A stretch of DNA of 64,000 bases from assembly GCF_001431595.1 (NCBI RefSeq), contig NZ_LDJO01000025.1, forward strand, positions 1-64,000. Direction: 5' to 3'. The stretch comes from Stenotrophomonas acidaminiphila (GTDB lineage: Bacteria > Pseudomonadota > Gammaproteobacteria > Xanthomonadales > Xanthomonadaceae). The position numbers and the translations under genes are program-made. Positions 10,392-19,016 of this stretch are shown in pieces; the stretch's first letter is position 1; each line of letters opens with the position of its first letter. The notes below the pieces were generated by a model. That model saw only the letters and a program-made list of their open reading frames with translations. It had not been told where the DNA came from and searched no databases.

Positions 10392-10411
10392 ATTGATGGA
10401 AATTCATCAAT
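10392..10411. promoter_or_regulatory. Inverted repeat just upstream of mltB (candidate operator)
   Basis: Perfect 7-bp arms ATTGATG and CATCAAT are separated by 6 nt and lie 20 bp before the mltB start. Arm length and AT content fit a dimeric repressor site better than a terminator, as no T run follows. Function is inferred from position only. Confidence 0.35.
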
Positions 10412-10430
10412 GACCTGTTAATCTCGGCTG

Positions 10431-11567
10431 ATGATTCGACGTGTTCTGGTCTGCTGTCTCACCCTGGGCATGGTCGCCTGCGCGACCCAGCCCCAGGCGC
10501 CTGCTCCCGCTCCTCACCCGACGGGCAAACCGATAGGCACGGGCGGTACGCCGGCCGAAGCCGCCCCCGAGCGCAAGCCCGATCTGCCGCCGGTGGACCT
10601 CACCCCGGTGCCGTTCGAGACCGCGCGCGCCAATTTCGTGCGCGATACCGCCGCCCGCTATCGCCTGGACCCGGCCTACATCGAGTCGGTGCTGGCACAG
10701 GCGCAGATCCGCGAACCGATCATCGCCGCCATGGCGCGCCCGGCCGAACGGGTCAAGCCGTGGAACGAGTACCGGCCGATGTTCATCAGCCAGGCGCGTA
10801 TCGATGGCGGGCGCAGGTTCCTGGCCACGCACCGCGACGCCCTGCAGCGCGTGCAGGAGCGCAGCGGCGTGCCGGCCGAGGTGATCGTGGCGATCATCGG
10901 TGTGGAGACCAGCTATGGCGCCAACACCGGCAGCCACCGCGTGCTCGATGCGCTGTACACGCTGGCCTTCAAGTACCCGCGCAGCGGCGACCCGGAAAAG
11001 CTCGAGCGCGAGGTGCGACGCGAACTGTTCTTCCGCGACGAACTGGCCAAGCTGTTCGAACTGGCCGCGCAGGAGAGGCTGGATATCACCGCGCTCAAGG
11101 GCAGCTATGCCGGCGCCATGGGCATGGGCCAGTTCATGCCGTCCAGCTACCTGGACTATGCCGTGGATGGCGACGGCGATGGCCGCCGCGACCTGTTCAA
11201 CAGCCATGACGACGTGTTCGCGTCCATCGCCAATTACTTCGTGAAGAAAGGCGGCTGGGTGCGCGGTGGCACCGTCGCGGTGCCGGCCACGCTCGATGCG
11301 GGCCGCGAGGAACTCAACCCCGTGGACTGGACGCCGACCCTGGGCATCGACGCGCTGGCCGCGCGCGGCTACCACGCGGTCGTTCCGGTGCGCGCGGCCG
11401 GCGCAACCGCCACCCCGATCACCCTGGAAGGCAGTGACGGCAAGCAGTACTGGCTGGGCTTCCAGAACTACTACGCGATCACCCGCTACAACCTTTCCAA
11501 GATGTATGCGATGGCCGTGTTCCAGCTGTCCCAGGCCATCGCCGGACAGGAGTTGCCTCCGGCATGA
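10431..11567 (+). CDS. mltB: Membrane-bound lytic murein transglycosylase B
   Basis: 378 aa, GH103 family. The N-terminus MIRRVLVCCLTLGMVAC is a lipoprotein signal with acceptor Cys17, followed by a Pro-rich linker. The catalytic domain contains VIVAIIGVETSYG, where Glu159 is the expected general acid, and the substrate-groove motif GAMGMGQFMPSSYL. It cleaves the MurNAc-GlcNAc bond of peptidoglycan, leaving 1,6-anhydro ends. The stop overlaps the rlpA start by 4 bp (ATGA), so two lytic transglycosylases are translationally coupled. Confidence 0.95.
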   Translation: MIRRVLVCCLTLGMVACATQPQAPAPAPHPTGKPIGTGGTPAEAAPERKPDLPPVDLTPVPFETARANFVRDTAARYRLDPAYIESVLAQAQIREPIIAAMARPAERVKPWNEYRPMFISQARIDGGRRFLATHRDALQRVQERSGVPAEVIVAIIGVETSYGANTGSHRVLDALYTLAFKYPRSGDPEKLEREVRRELFFRDELAKLFELAAQERLDITALKGSYAGAMGMGQFMPSSYLDYAVDGDGDGRRDLFNSHDDVFASIANYFVKKGGWVRGGTVAVPATLDAGREELNPVDWTPTLGIDALAARGYHAVVPVRAAGATATPITLEGSDGKQYWLGFQNYYAITRYNLSKMYAMAVFQLSQAIAGQELPPA

Positions 11568-12775
11568 ACAGCAAGTGGCTGGTCCCTGCGTTGATCGTTC
11601 TCGGGCTGGCTGCCTGCAGCAGCGCGCCACCGAAGTCCCGGTCCGCCGGCCATGGCGCTTCGTCCGGCAGCGTGGTGCAGGGCCAGGGCGGGCGTCCGTC
11701 GCACTGCCCCGAGGGCTCGCCCTATGCCAAGGCGCAGGAGGACCCCGCCACGCGCGGCAACTACCGTGCCGGCGGCCTGTATCGGCCGGGCGTCAAGGAC
11801 ACCACCCCCGACTACGTGCCTGACGTGGCCTGCATCCCCGAGCCGCTGGTCAGCGACGAGCCGCGCTCGGCCGTCGGCAACCGCTCGCCGTACGTGGTGC
11901 TGGGCAAGGAATACCGGGTGATGGAGCGGGTCGACGATTACGTCGAACAGGGCACCGCCTCGTACTACGGCGCCAAGTTCCATGGGCGCCTGACCTCCAA
12001 CCGCGAGGTCTATGACATGTACCAGTTCACCGCCGCGCACAAGACGCTGCCGCTGCCGAGTTTCGCCCGTGTCACCAATCTGGACAACGGCGAATCGGTG
12101 ATCGTGCGGGTCAACGACCGTGGCCCGTTCCACGACGGCCGCGTGATCGACCTGAGCTATGCCGCTGCGGTGCGGCTGGGCATCACCCAGCGTGGCACCG
12201 GCCGGGTGGAGGTGCGCGGGTTGACCCCGGGCAGCGACAACCTGCTGGCCTCGCGGGAGACGCGTCGCCCGGCACGCGGGCGCGCCGCCGCACCGGCGGC
12301 AGGTACCGCCGCCGCGCCGCCGCCCAGTCGCATGGGTCAGCTGGTGCAGGCGTTGCCGGCCACGCCCGGTGCGGCGCGGACGCCGCGGCCGGCCGAAGTC
12401 CACGCCGCCGGTCCGGCGGCACAGGCGGTAGCCGTGCAGGCATTGCCGGCTGCCCCTGGTCCGTCGCCGGCGCCGTCGACGCTGCCCGGCGCCGTCGCGC
12501 CGGTGGCCGCCGCCCCGGTACCCGATGCCGCGGCCCGCGCGCTGGGCGCGATCCTGCTGCAGGTGGCGAGCTTTTCCAGTCGCGACAACGCCTCCCGCGC
12601 GCTGGGACAACTGAGTGCGGCCGGCATCGCCGGCGCCACGCTCAGCGACGTGGTCAGCGGCGGACGCACTCTGTGGCGCCTGCGCGTGCCGGCCGACGAC
12701 GTGGCCAAGGCGGCGGAACTTGCCGGCCGCATCGCCGGTCTGGGTTTCGGCAGGCCACAGATCGTCCGCGATTGA
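11564..12775 (+). CDS. rlpA: Septal-ring lytic transglycosylase RlpA, DPBB plus SPOR domains
   Basis: 403 aa lipoprotein (signal ending in GLAAC). The double-psi beta-barrel domain spans about 125-225 and carries GTASYYGAKFHGRLTSN and the VNDRGPF...DLSYAAA segment that holds the catalytic Asp of RlpA lytic transglycosylases. A roughly 90-residue Ala/Pro-rich linker leads to a C-terminal SPOR domain (about 322-400), which binds denuded glycan at division sites. It follows mltB with a 4-bp overlap and precedes the carboxypeptidase gene, matching the common mltB-rlpA-dacC order of this bacterial group. Confidence 0.94.
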   Translation: MNSKWLVPALIVLGLAACSSAPPKSRSAGHGASSGSVVQGQGGRPSHCPEGSPYAKAQEDPATRGNYRAGGLYRPGVKDTTPDYVPDVACIPEPLVSDEPRSAVGNRSPYVVLGKEYRVMERVDDYVEQGTASYYGAKFHGRLTSNREVYDMYQFTAAHKTLPLPSFARVTNLDNGESVIVRVNDRGPFHDGRVIDLSYAAAVRLGITQRGTGRVEVRGLTPGSDNLLASRETRRPARGRAAAPAAGTAAAPPPSRMGQLVQALPATPGAARTPRPAEVHAAGPAAQAVAVQALPAAPGPSPAPSTLPGAVAPVAAAPVPDAAARALGAILLQVASFSSRDNASRALGQLSAAGIAGATLSDVVSGGRTLWRLRVPADDVAKAAELAGRIAGLGFGRPQIVRD

Positions 12776-12893
12776 CCGCGATACGGCATGGAAGCCACGC
12801 CGATTGGGCGCTGATGCCGGTGCGATGCCGCCGCCACGCCCTACAATGACCGCCTGTTTTTCCATTCCTTGTCCCGACAGGAACCGCTTTCCA

Positions 12894-14099
12894 ATGAAAT
12901 TCCGCTTTGCCGCCGCCGCCATGGCCACGACGTTCGCCATCGGCCTGGCCTCCGCCCAGACGCCCACTCCGGCCCCGGCTCCGGCCGCCGCCCCTGCCTC
13001 CGCCCAGGTGGCGATCCCGCCCGCACCGGCGCCGTCCACCTCCACCGCGTGGGTGCTGATGGACTACGCCTCCGGGCAGGTGCTGGCCGGCGAGAACATC
13101 CACATGCCGCTGCCGCCGGCCAGCATCACCAAGGTGATGACCTCCTACGTGCTGGCCGCCGAGACCCGCAACGGCAAGATCAAGCCCGACGACCAGGTGA
13201 TGATGAGCGAGCGCGCCTGGCGCGAGGGCGGCGCCGGTACCGATGGCAGCTACAGCGGGTTCCCGGTCAACCAGACCGCGCGCCTGGAGGACATGGAAAA
13301 GGGCATGGCGATCCAGTCGGGCAACGACGCCGCCATCGCCCTGGCCGAGCACGCCGCCGGCAGCCAGGAGGCCTTCGCCGCGTTGATGAACAACTATGCC
13401 GCCAAGATCGGCATGAAGGACTCGCACTTCGTCAACGCCCACGGCCTGACCGCCGAGGGCCACCAGTCCAGCGCCTACGACCTGGCGCTGCTGGGCCGCG
13501 CCTTCGTGCGCGATTACCCGGAAACCTATGCCTACAACAAGATCAAGGAATTCACCGTAGGCAACATCACCCAGCCCAACCGCAACCTGCTGCTGTGGCG
13601 CGACGCGAGCGTGGACGGCATCAAGACCGGGCATACCTCGGCGGCCGGCTACTGCCTGCTGAGCTCGGCCCAGCGCGGCGACCAGCGCCTGATCGCGGTG
13701 CTGATGGGCGGGGCGTCGGAGAAGCAGCGTGCCGACGACAGCCTGGCCCTGCTGAACTGGGGCTTCCGTTTCTTCGAGACCCACCGCCTGTACGAGACCG
13801 GCAAGGCCGTGACCACCCAGCACGTGTGGAAGGGGGCCGCCGACGAGGTGCAGCTGGGCGTGGCGCAGCCGCTGCTGGTCAGCGTGCCGCGCGGCCGCTA
13901 CGCCGACCTCAAGCCCAGCATGGACGTGCCCAAGCAGCTCGTGGCGCCGATCGCCGCCGGCCAGCAGATCGGCACGGTGAAGGTGACGCTGGATGGCAAG
14001 GTGGTCGCCGAGTCGCCGCTGGTGGCGGTGCAGGCGGTGGAAGAAGGGGGCTTCTTCAAGCGCCTGTGGGACGCCTTCATGATGTGGTGGAAGTCCTGA
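12894..14099 (+). CDS. dacC: D-alanyl-D-alanine carboxypeptidase (PBP5/6 type)
   Basis: 401 aa. An N-terminal Sec signal peptide (about 1-21) is followed by an Ala/Pro-rich spacer. The class C low-molecular-weight PBP fold has SITK (Ser77, Lys80), SGN (Ser142) and KTG (Lys244). A C-terminal beta domain ends in FKRLWDAFMMWWKS, an amphipathic membrane anchor. It trims the terminal D-Ala from pentapeptides, setting cross-link levels. It is the last gene of the wall cluster and is followed 10 bp later by a strong bidirectional terminator. The symbol could equally be dacA. Confidence 0.93.
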   Translation: MKFRFAAAAMATTFAIGLASAQTPTPAPAPAAAPASAQVAIPPAPAPSTSTAWVLMDYASGQVLAGENIHMPLPPASITKVMTSYVLAAETRNGKIKPDDQVMMSERAWREGGAGTDGSYSGFPVNQTARLEDMEKGMAIQSGNDAAIALAEHAAGSQEAFAALMNNYAAKIGMKDSHFVNAHGLTAEGHQSSAYDLALLGRAFVRDYPETYAYNKIKEFTVGNITQPNRNLLLWRDASVDGIKTGHTSAAGYCLLSSAQRGDQRLIAVLMGGASEKQRADDSLALLNWGFRFFETHRLYETGKAVTTQHVWKGAADEVQLGVAQPLLVSVPRGRYADLKPSMDVPKQLVAPIAAGQQIGTVKVTLDGKVVAESPLVAVQAVEEGGFFKRLWDAFMMWWKS

Positions 14100-14109
14100 T
14101 CTGCCCATG

Positions 14110-14137
14110 AAAAAAGCCGGCGCAAGCCGGCTTTTTT
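14110..14137. terminator. Bidirectional terminator between dacC and lpxR-like gene
   Basis: An A6 tract, a 6-bp GC stem (14116-14121 with 14126-14131), loop GCAA and a T6 tract form a symmetrical structure that terminates on both strands between convergent genes. Confidence 0.9.
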
Positions 14138-14171
14138 CATGGGCGATGGCGGCCGCTGCCGGCCTGCGTGA

Positions 14172-15230
14172 TCACAGCGTGCGGCTGATGGTGAAGCTGC
14201 CGAACACCGGGCGCTGCTTCTGTCCCTCGAATTCGCGGCTGCGGTGGTAGCGGGCCAGCGCGAACTTCCACTTGCCGCGGGTGAGCGCCACGCCGTAGCC
14301 GATGTCGCCGACCAGTGCGCGCCTGTCCACGCGGTGGCTGCCGCGGAAGGTGTTGCCGTCCAGGGTGATGTCGCGCAGCACCCAGCGCGCATCGGCGGTC
14401 GCGAACAGGTGCCCCGACCAGCCGGACAGCCGGCCGCCGCGGGTCGGCGCGGTGTTCTCGCCGGCCGGGCGCAGCGGCGAGCTGCCGAAATCGTCGGGCA
14501 ACTGCCAACCGAAGCGGACTTCACCGCCGGCGTTGCCGTAGGTCGCCAGGTTGCCGAGGGCGCCACCCCAGTGGCTGATCGCGTCCCAGCCCCAGCCGGC
14601 ATCGTTGTTCGCCGGCCAGCGCCGCATCCGTTCATGCAGCAGCCGCAGCACCGGCTCGTCGTGCAGCTGGTTCTTCCAGCCCATGAACTTCTCGTCGTCC
14701 AGCACGCCGTGCACGGCGTCCTGTACCTGCTTGCCCTGCGCCGACGGACCGACCATGCCCACTGCCAGCTGGGTGGTGCGCAGGCGGTCGCCGGTGCGCG
14801 CGTTGTAGCCGAAGTTGACCAGCAGCACCCCGGCATAGGGACGGTCGTCGCCGATCAGGTCGGTGCGGGTGCTGTCGGTCGGGGTGAACAACCCCTGGCC
14901 GACGCTGAAGATCATGTTCTGCTGCTCGAAACCGCCCGGCTGCAGCCGTTCCAGGTGGCGGTTGATCCAGCGCGCCGGCGCCGGCAGGCAGGGGTCGTCG
15001 GTGTAGTCGGCCAGGTTCGGCGAGACCAGGGTCAGCATCGCGCCGTTGGTATAGCCCTGGTCCTGGTGGGCGCCGCCGAACAGGTCGTTGTCCACGCGGA
15101 AATTGACCGCGGGCGGGTGGTCGCGCAGGGCGCTGCCGCTGCAGGTATCGGGCTGCGCGGCCGCGGCGCATGCGGGGCTGCCGGCGAGCGCCAGTGCCAG
15201 CGCCAGGGGCAGCCGGAGGCGGGTGTCCAT
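14172..15230 (-). CDS. lpxR: LpxR-family lipid A 3'-O-deacylase
   Basis: 352 aa. A signal peptide (about 1-23) precedes an outer-membrane beta-barrel-type sequence. Family hallmarks are NFRVDNDLFGG near the start, YTNGAMLTL, DDRPYAG, the conserved segment GWKNQLHDEPVL and HWGGALGN. Known LpxR enzymes use an N-terminal Asn-Asp pair and a His in the barrel to remove the 3'-acyloxyacyl group of lipid A; the NDLF and QLHDE motifs are candidates. In this group the protein is often annotated only as lipid A deacylase LpxR family. It stands alone, convergent with dacC. Confidence 0.85.
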   Translation of the reverse strand: MDTRLRLPLALALALAGSPACAAAAQPDTCSGSALRDHPPAVNFRVDNDLFGGAHQDQGYTNGAMLTLVSPNLADYTDDPCLPAPARWINRHLERLQPGGFEQQNMIFSVGQGLFTPTDSTRTDLIGDDRPYAGVLLVNFGYNARTGDRLRTTQLAVGMVGPSAQGKQVQDAVHGVLDDEKFMGWKNQLHDEPVLRLLHERMRRWPANNDAGWGWDAISHWGGALGNLATYGNAGGEVRFGWQLPDDFGSSPLRPAGENTAPTRGGRLSGWSGHLFATADARWVLRDITLDGNTFRGSHRVDRRALVGDIGYGVALTRGKWKFALARYHRSREFEGQKQRPVFGSFTISRTL

Positions 15231-15510
15231 GCACTCGGATCCGGGTCGTGGGAGTGCGCGCAGCTTACCGGCGCGGCCCGTTCAGGCGCAGTGGCGGCCG
15301 CGGATCACATCGTTGCAGCACCGCCGGCTGGCGCCGCGAACCGTGACGGGCGCAGGTTGGAAACCGTCATGGCCCTGCGGTAGCATCGCCGCCGACCACT
15401 CCGCGCTTGCCATACTGGCTGCCTGCAAGGACCAGGACCCTAGTCGCTGGGTTTTCAGACCAAAGGAACGCGCCCGCCACGCGGCGCAGGTTAACGGGGA
15501 ATACAACACT

Positions 15511-16488
15511 ATGCGTAATGTCTTTTCGCCGCTGATGGCGGCTGCCCTGACCGTGGGTGTCGCCGCGGTCGTGTCCAGCCAGCCGGCGCAGGCGTCGTTC
15601 AAGAACACCGGCACCCAGGCCCAGGAGCAGCGCAAGCAGGCTGCCGCCCAGATTCCGGTGTGCCAGCGTCCGATCGGCACGATTTCGGTGATCGAGCCGG
15701 AAGACGCCACCAACTGGTGGACCGGCCAGCAGCTGCCGGCGCCATCGCGGCTGATCAAGGTGTTCGTCAGCCGCTCGCGCTGCTTCACCCTGGTGGACCG
15801 CGGCGCCGGCATGGCCGCCGGCCAGTTCGAGCGTGAGCTGGCCGCCAGCGGCGACCTGCGCGGCCGTTCCAACGTCGGCAAGGGCCAGATCAAGGCCGCC
15901 GACTACGTGATGATCCCCGACCTGGTGTCGCAGAACAGCGACGCCGGCGGCAATGCCATCGGCGGCCTGCTGGGCGGCCTGATCGGCGGCAAGGCCGGCG
16001 CGATCGTCGGTGGCCTGAATTTCCGCAGCAAGACCGCCGACGTGGTGCTGACAGTGACCGACGTGCGCTCCTCCGAGCAGGTGGCGATCTCCGAGGGCTC
16101 GGCGCGCAAGAGCGACATCGGCTTCGGTGCCGGCGGCGGCCTGTTCGGCGGCAGCGGCTTCGGTGCCGCCGGCGTCGGCGGTTATGCCAACACCGAAATC
16201 GGCCAGGTCATCACCATGGCCTACCTGCAGGCCTACACCGACATCGTCGCCCAGCTCGGCGGCCTGCCGGAGAACGCCTCGGCGGCCAACGCCCAGCAGG
16301 CGGTGACGGTGACCCGTCCGGGGCGCCTGCTGGCCAACGCCAAGGGCACCGGCGCGCCGGTGCGTTCGCTGGACGCGGGCATGATGCTGTACCCGACCGG
16401 CAACAAGGAAGGCGTGATGTGGGAAGTCGAGGATGAACTGGGCAACAAGGGCTGGGTCTCCTCGACCCTGCTGGAGCTGTCCAAGTAA
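15511..16488 (+). CDS. CsgG/HfaB-family protein with C-terminal SH3-like domain
   Basis: 325 aa, Sec signal peptide (about 1-28). The central part (SRSRCFTLVDRGAGM, GQIKAADYVMIPDLV and a Gly-rich stretch GGLLGGLIGGKAG) matches the CsgG/HfaB family linked to curli or holdfast secretion and outer-membrane assembly. No canonical lipobox is seen, unlike E. coli CsgG, so it may be periplasmic rather than a lipid-anchored pore. The last 60 residues (MLYPTGNKEGVMWEVEDELG) look like a bacterial SH3 domain. No curli subunit genes are nearby. The start has no competing Met upstream with a signal peptide. Confidence 0.75.
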   Translation: MRNVFSPLMAAALTVGVAAVVSSQPAQASFKNTGTQAQEQRKQAAAQIPVCQRPIGTISVIEPEDATNWWTGQQLPAPSRLIKVFVSRSRCFTLVDRGAGMAAGQFERELAASGDLRGRSNVGKGQIKAADYVMIPDLVSQNSDAGGNAIGGLLGGLIGGKAGAIVGGLNFRSKTADVVLTVTDVRSSEQVAISEGSARKSDIGFGAGGGLFGGSGFGAAGVGGYANTEIGQVITMAYLQAYTDIVAQLGGLPENASAANAQQAVTVTRPGRLLANAKGTGAPVRSLDAGMMLYPTGNKEGVMWEVEDELGNKGWVSSTLLELSK

Positions 16489-16558
16489 GGGCGGCGCGCC
16501 CGCACCGGTGCCGGCGTCCGCCCGGCGCCGGCCGCGCGGCGACAACGCAGCTTTCCAT

Positions 16559-16585
16559 GGAAGGGCCGCCCGCAGCGGCCCTTCC
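16559..16585 (+). terminator. Terminator-like hairpin after the CsgG-family gene
   Basis: An 11-bp stem (16559-16569 with 16575-16585) and a 5-nt loop lie 70 bp past the stop. There is no T run, so it may be Rho-assisted or an mRNA stabiliser. Confidence 0.5.
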
Positions 16586-16634
16586 GCGTTCCCGGACCTT
16601 GGGTTTGCCGGTCCGCGCCCCGATAATGGCGGGC

Positions 16635-16913
16635 ATGGAAATCAAGTCCGACAACCCCGAACACGGCTTCCAGTTTCCCGGCACCTTCGAGTTGAGCGCC
16701 ATGGGCGCTGCCAACATCGGGCTGGAGCATGAACTGCCGCAGCTGCTGCTGCAGGCCGGTCTGGATGTGCTCAGCGAGCGCATCAGCTGGAAGCACTCGT
16801 CCAACGGCAAGTACGTGTCCGTGCGCATCGCCTTCAAGGCCGACAGCCGCGAGCAGTACGACGCCGCGCACGCGGCCCTGCGCAACCATCCGGAAGTGAA
16901 GTGGACGCTGTAG
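16635..16913 (+). CDS. DUF493 (YbeD-like) small regulatory-type protein
   Basis: 92 aa, full length for the family. It begins [16 protein letters not shown] and ends [13 protein letters not shown], with the [14 protein letters not shown] core strand typical of DUF493/YbeD, an ACT-like ferredoxin fold of unknown biochemical role. The gene is directly upstream of lipB in this and many gammaproteobacteria, and the lipB GTG start overlaps its last 13 bases. An in-frame ATG three codons upstream (16626) is an alternative start. Confidence 0.9.
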   Translation: MEIKSDNPEHGFQFPGTFELSAMGAANIGLEHELPQLLLQAGLDVLSERISWKHSSNGKYVSVRIAFKADSREQYDAAHAALRNHPEVKWTL

Positions 16914-17605
16914 GCGCCTGCGCGGCCGCGGCGGTGGGCGCTGGCAAGGTCCGCGCGGCGACGCTGCGCGACCTCGGTCGCCAGGCCTATGCACCGGTCT
17001 GGCACGCGATGCAGCGTTTCACCGACGCCCGCGACGACGCCACCACCGACGAGCTGTGGGTGGTCGAGCACGATCCGGTGTTCACCCTGGGCCAGGCCGG
17101 CAAGGACGAGCACGTGCTGGCGCCGGGCGACATCCCGGTGCTGCACGTGGACCGCGGCGGCCAGGTGACCTACCACGGCCCCGGCCAGATCGTGGTCTAC
17201 CCGCTGCTGGACCTGCGCCGGCTGGGCATCGGCGTGCGCGACTACGTATGCCGCATCGAGCAGGCGATCATCGACACCCTGGACGAGTGGAACATCGTCG
17301 CCGAACGCCTGGAGGGCGCGCCGGGGGTGTACGTCGGCGGCGCCAAGATCGCCGCGCTCGGCATCCGCGTGCGCCGCGGCTGCAGTTTCCACGGGCTGGC
17401 TTTCAACGTCAGCCTTGACCTGGAGCCCTTCCATCGCATCAATCCCTGCGGTTACGCCGGGATGCAGGTGACCTCGGTGCTAGACTTGGGCGGTCCTTCG
17501 GGCATCGCGGCGGTCAAGCCGGTGCTGCTGTCCCATCTGGCCCGGCAGTTCGGGCTGGACCTGCGCGACGATCCCGGACTGCCCGACCTGACCATGCGGC
17601 CCTGA
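16901..17605 (+). CDS. lipB: Octanoyl-[acyl-carrier-protein]:protein N-octanoyltransferase
   Basis: 234 aa, GTG start inside the end of the DUF493 gene. LipB moves octanoate from ACP to lipoyl domains of 2-oxoacid dehydrogenases and the glycine-cleavage H protein. The signature [12 protein letters not shown] is present. The catalytic pair is visible as Lys149 in GGAKIAALG and Cys183 in [10 protein letters not shown]. The first 16 residues (Ala/Gly-rich) extend beyond the conserved start. It is followed 15 bp later by lipA, which inserts the two sulfurs. Confidence 0.95.
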   Translation: MDAVGACAAAAVGAGKVRAATLRDLGRQAYAPVWHAMQRFTDARDDATTDELWVVEHDPVFTLGQAGKDEHVLAPGDIPVLHVDRGGQVTYHGPGQIVVYPLLDLRRLGIGVRDYVCRIEQAIIDTLDEWNIVAERLEGAPGVYVGGAKIAALGIRVRRGCSFHGLAFNVSLDLEPFHRINPCGYAGMQVTSVLDLGGPSGIAAVKPVLLSHLARQFGLDLRDDPGLPDLTMRP

Positions 17606-17620
17606 CGCCGCCGGAACGCC

Positions 17621-18628
17621 ATGAACGAATCCACCAGCCGCTCCATCCCCCTGCAGGTCCTGCAGGGCGACACCCCGTCCGCGCCGCTGCAGGCCGGCGC
17701 CAAACAGCTCGGTGGCGACAAGATCAACCGTTCGCCGGTGCAGTTCGCCGATGCCCCGGTGCTGCGCAAGCCGTCGTGGATCCGCGTGCGCATCCCGTCC
17801 GGCAACGCCGTCCAGCAGCTCAAGGCCAAGCTGCGCGAGAACCGGCTGGTGACGGTATGCGAGGAGGCCAGCTGCCCGAACATCCACGAGTGCTTCGGCC
17901 ACGGCACCGCCACGTTCATGATCCTCGGCGAGGTCTGCACCCGCCGCTGCTCGTTCTGCGACGTCGCCCACGGCCGGCCCAAGCCGCCGGACGCCGCCGA
18001 GCCGCTGCACCTGGCGCAGACGGTCAAGGACATGGGCCTGAAGTACGTGGTGGTCACCAGCGTGGACCGCGACGACCTGCGCGATGGCGGCGCCGGCCAT
18101 TTCGTCGATTGCATCAGCGCCATCCGCGAGTTCAGTCCGGGTACCCGGATCGAGATCCTGACCCCGGACTTCCGTGGCAAGGGACGCATGGAGCGCGCGC
18201 TGGAGATCCTTGCGGCCAATCCGCCGGACGTGTTCAACCACAACATCGAGACCGTGCCGGACCTGTACCGCAACGTGCGCCCGGGCGCGGATTACCAGTG
18301 GTCGCTGACCCTGCTGCAGAAGTTCAAGGCGCAGCATCCGGGCGTGCCCACCAAGTCCGGCATCATGCTCGGCCTGGGCGAAACCCTGGAGCAGGTGCAG
18401 GCCACGCTGCGCGACCTGCGCGCGCACGACGTGGAAATGGTCACCATCGGCCAGTACCTGCAGCCGACCCCGCACCACCACCCGGTGCTGCGCTACTGGA
18501 CGCCGGACGAGTACAAGGCGCTGGAGGACTACGGCTACGCGCTGGGTTTCCACCACGTGGCGTCCGGGCCGATGGTGCGCTCGTCCTACCACGCCGACCG
18601 CCAGGCCGCCGGCGCCGGGGTCGGCTGA
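17621..18628 (+). CDS. lipA: Lipoyl synthase (radical SAM)
   Basis: 335 aa, full length. It inserts sulfur at C6 and C8 of protein-bound octanoyl groups. The auxiliary iron-sulfur cluster ligands are Cys80, Cys85 and Cys91 ([12 protein letters not shown]). The radical-SAM cluster is Cys106, Cys110 and Cys113 (CTRRCSFC). The C-terminal RSSYHADRQ provides the conserved Arg-Ser-Ser of the family. It forms a tight operon with DUF493 and lipB. Confidence 0.97.
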   Translation: MNESTSRSIPLQVLQGDTPSAPLQAGAKQLGGDKINRSPVQFADAPVLRKPSWIRVRIPSGNAVQQLKAKLRENRLVTVCEEASCPNIHECFGHGTATFMILGEVCTRRCSFCDVAHGRPKPPDAAEPLHLAQTVKDMGLKYVVVTSVDRDDLRDGGAGHFVDCISAIREFSPGTRIEILTPDFRGKGRMERALEILAANPPDVFNHNIETVPDLYRNVRPGADYQWSLTLLQKFKAQHPGVPTKSGIMLGLGETLEQVQATLRDLRAHDVEMVTIGQYLQPTPHHHPVLRYWTPDEYKALEDYGYALGFHHVASGPMVRSSYHADRQAAGAGVG

Positions 18629-19016
18629 CGCGCCTTCGCCGCACCCCGCGAGCCCGTGTCCGCGCCGCTTGCAGGGTGGCGCGGCGCAGTGCCGCCGCCA
18701 CGGTGCACAGCGTTATGCCCGGCAGCGTGGCCCGGGCCTGCTTTTCCCGTTCTACCGCCCCGGCTGCCCTGGCCCGCGAGCCTCGCCCCGGCAGCCGGGC
18801 GATCGCCAGGCACCCCGGTTGCCCCTGCTGGAATGACCACCGCGCCCGTCGCCGGGCTGGCCGGCCCGGCGGGGCTCCGGCACGGTTCACGTTGCGCTAC
18901 GGTCGGGCCGCTAGGCTGTGGGCGGTCCGGATGACAAGCGCTGCAACTTCCGGCACTGTCCCGTTGTCCGAGTCATCCGCAGTCTCATTCCACCGCCCGG
19001 TGCCACGAGTATTTTG
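18629..19016. other. 388-bp intergenic region between lipA and prc
   Basis: No supportable gene. It is very GC-rich in its first 270 bp. The last 100 bp before prc should hold the prc promoter, but I see no convincing hexamer pair. Confidence 0.5.
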
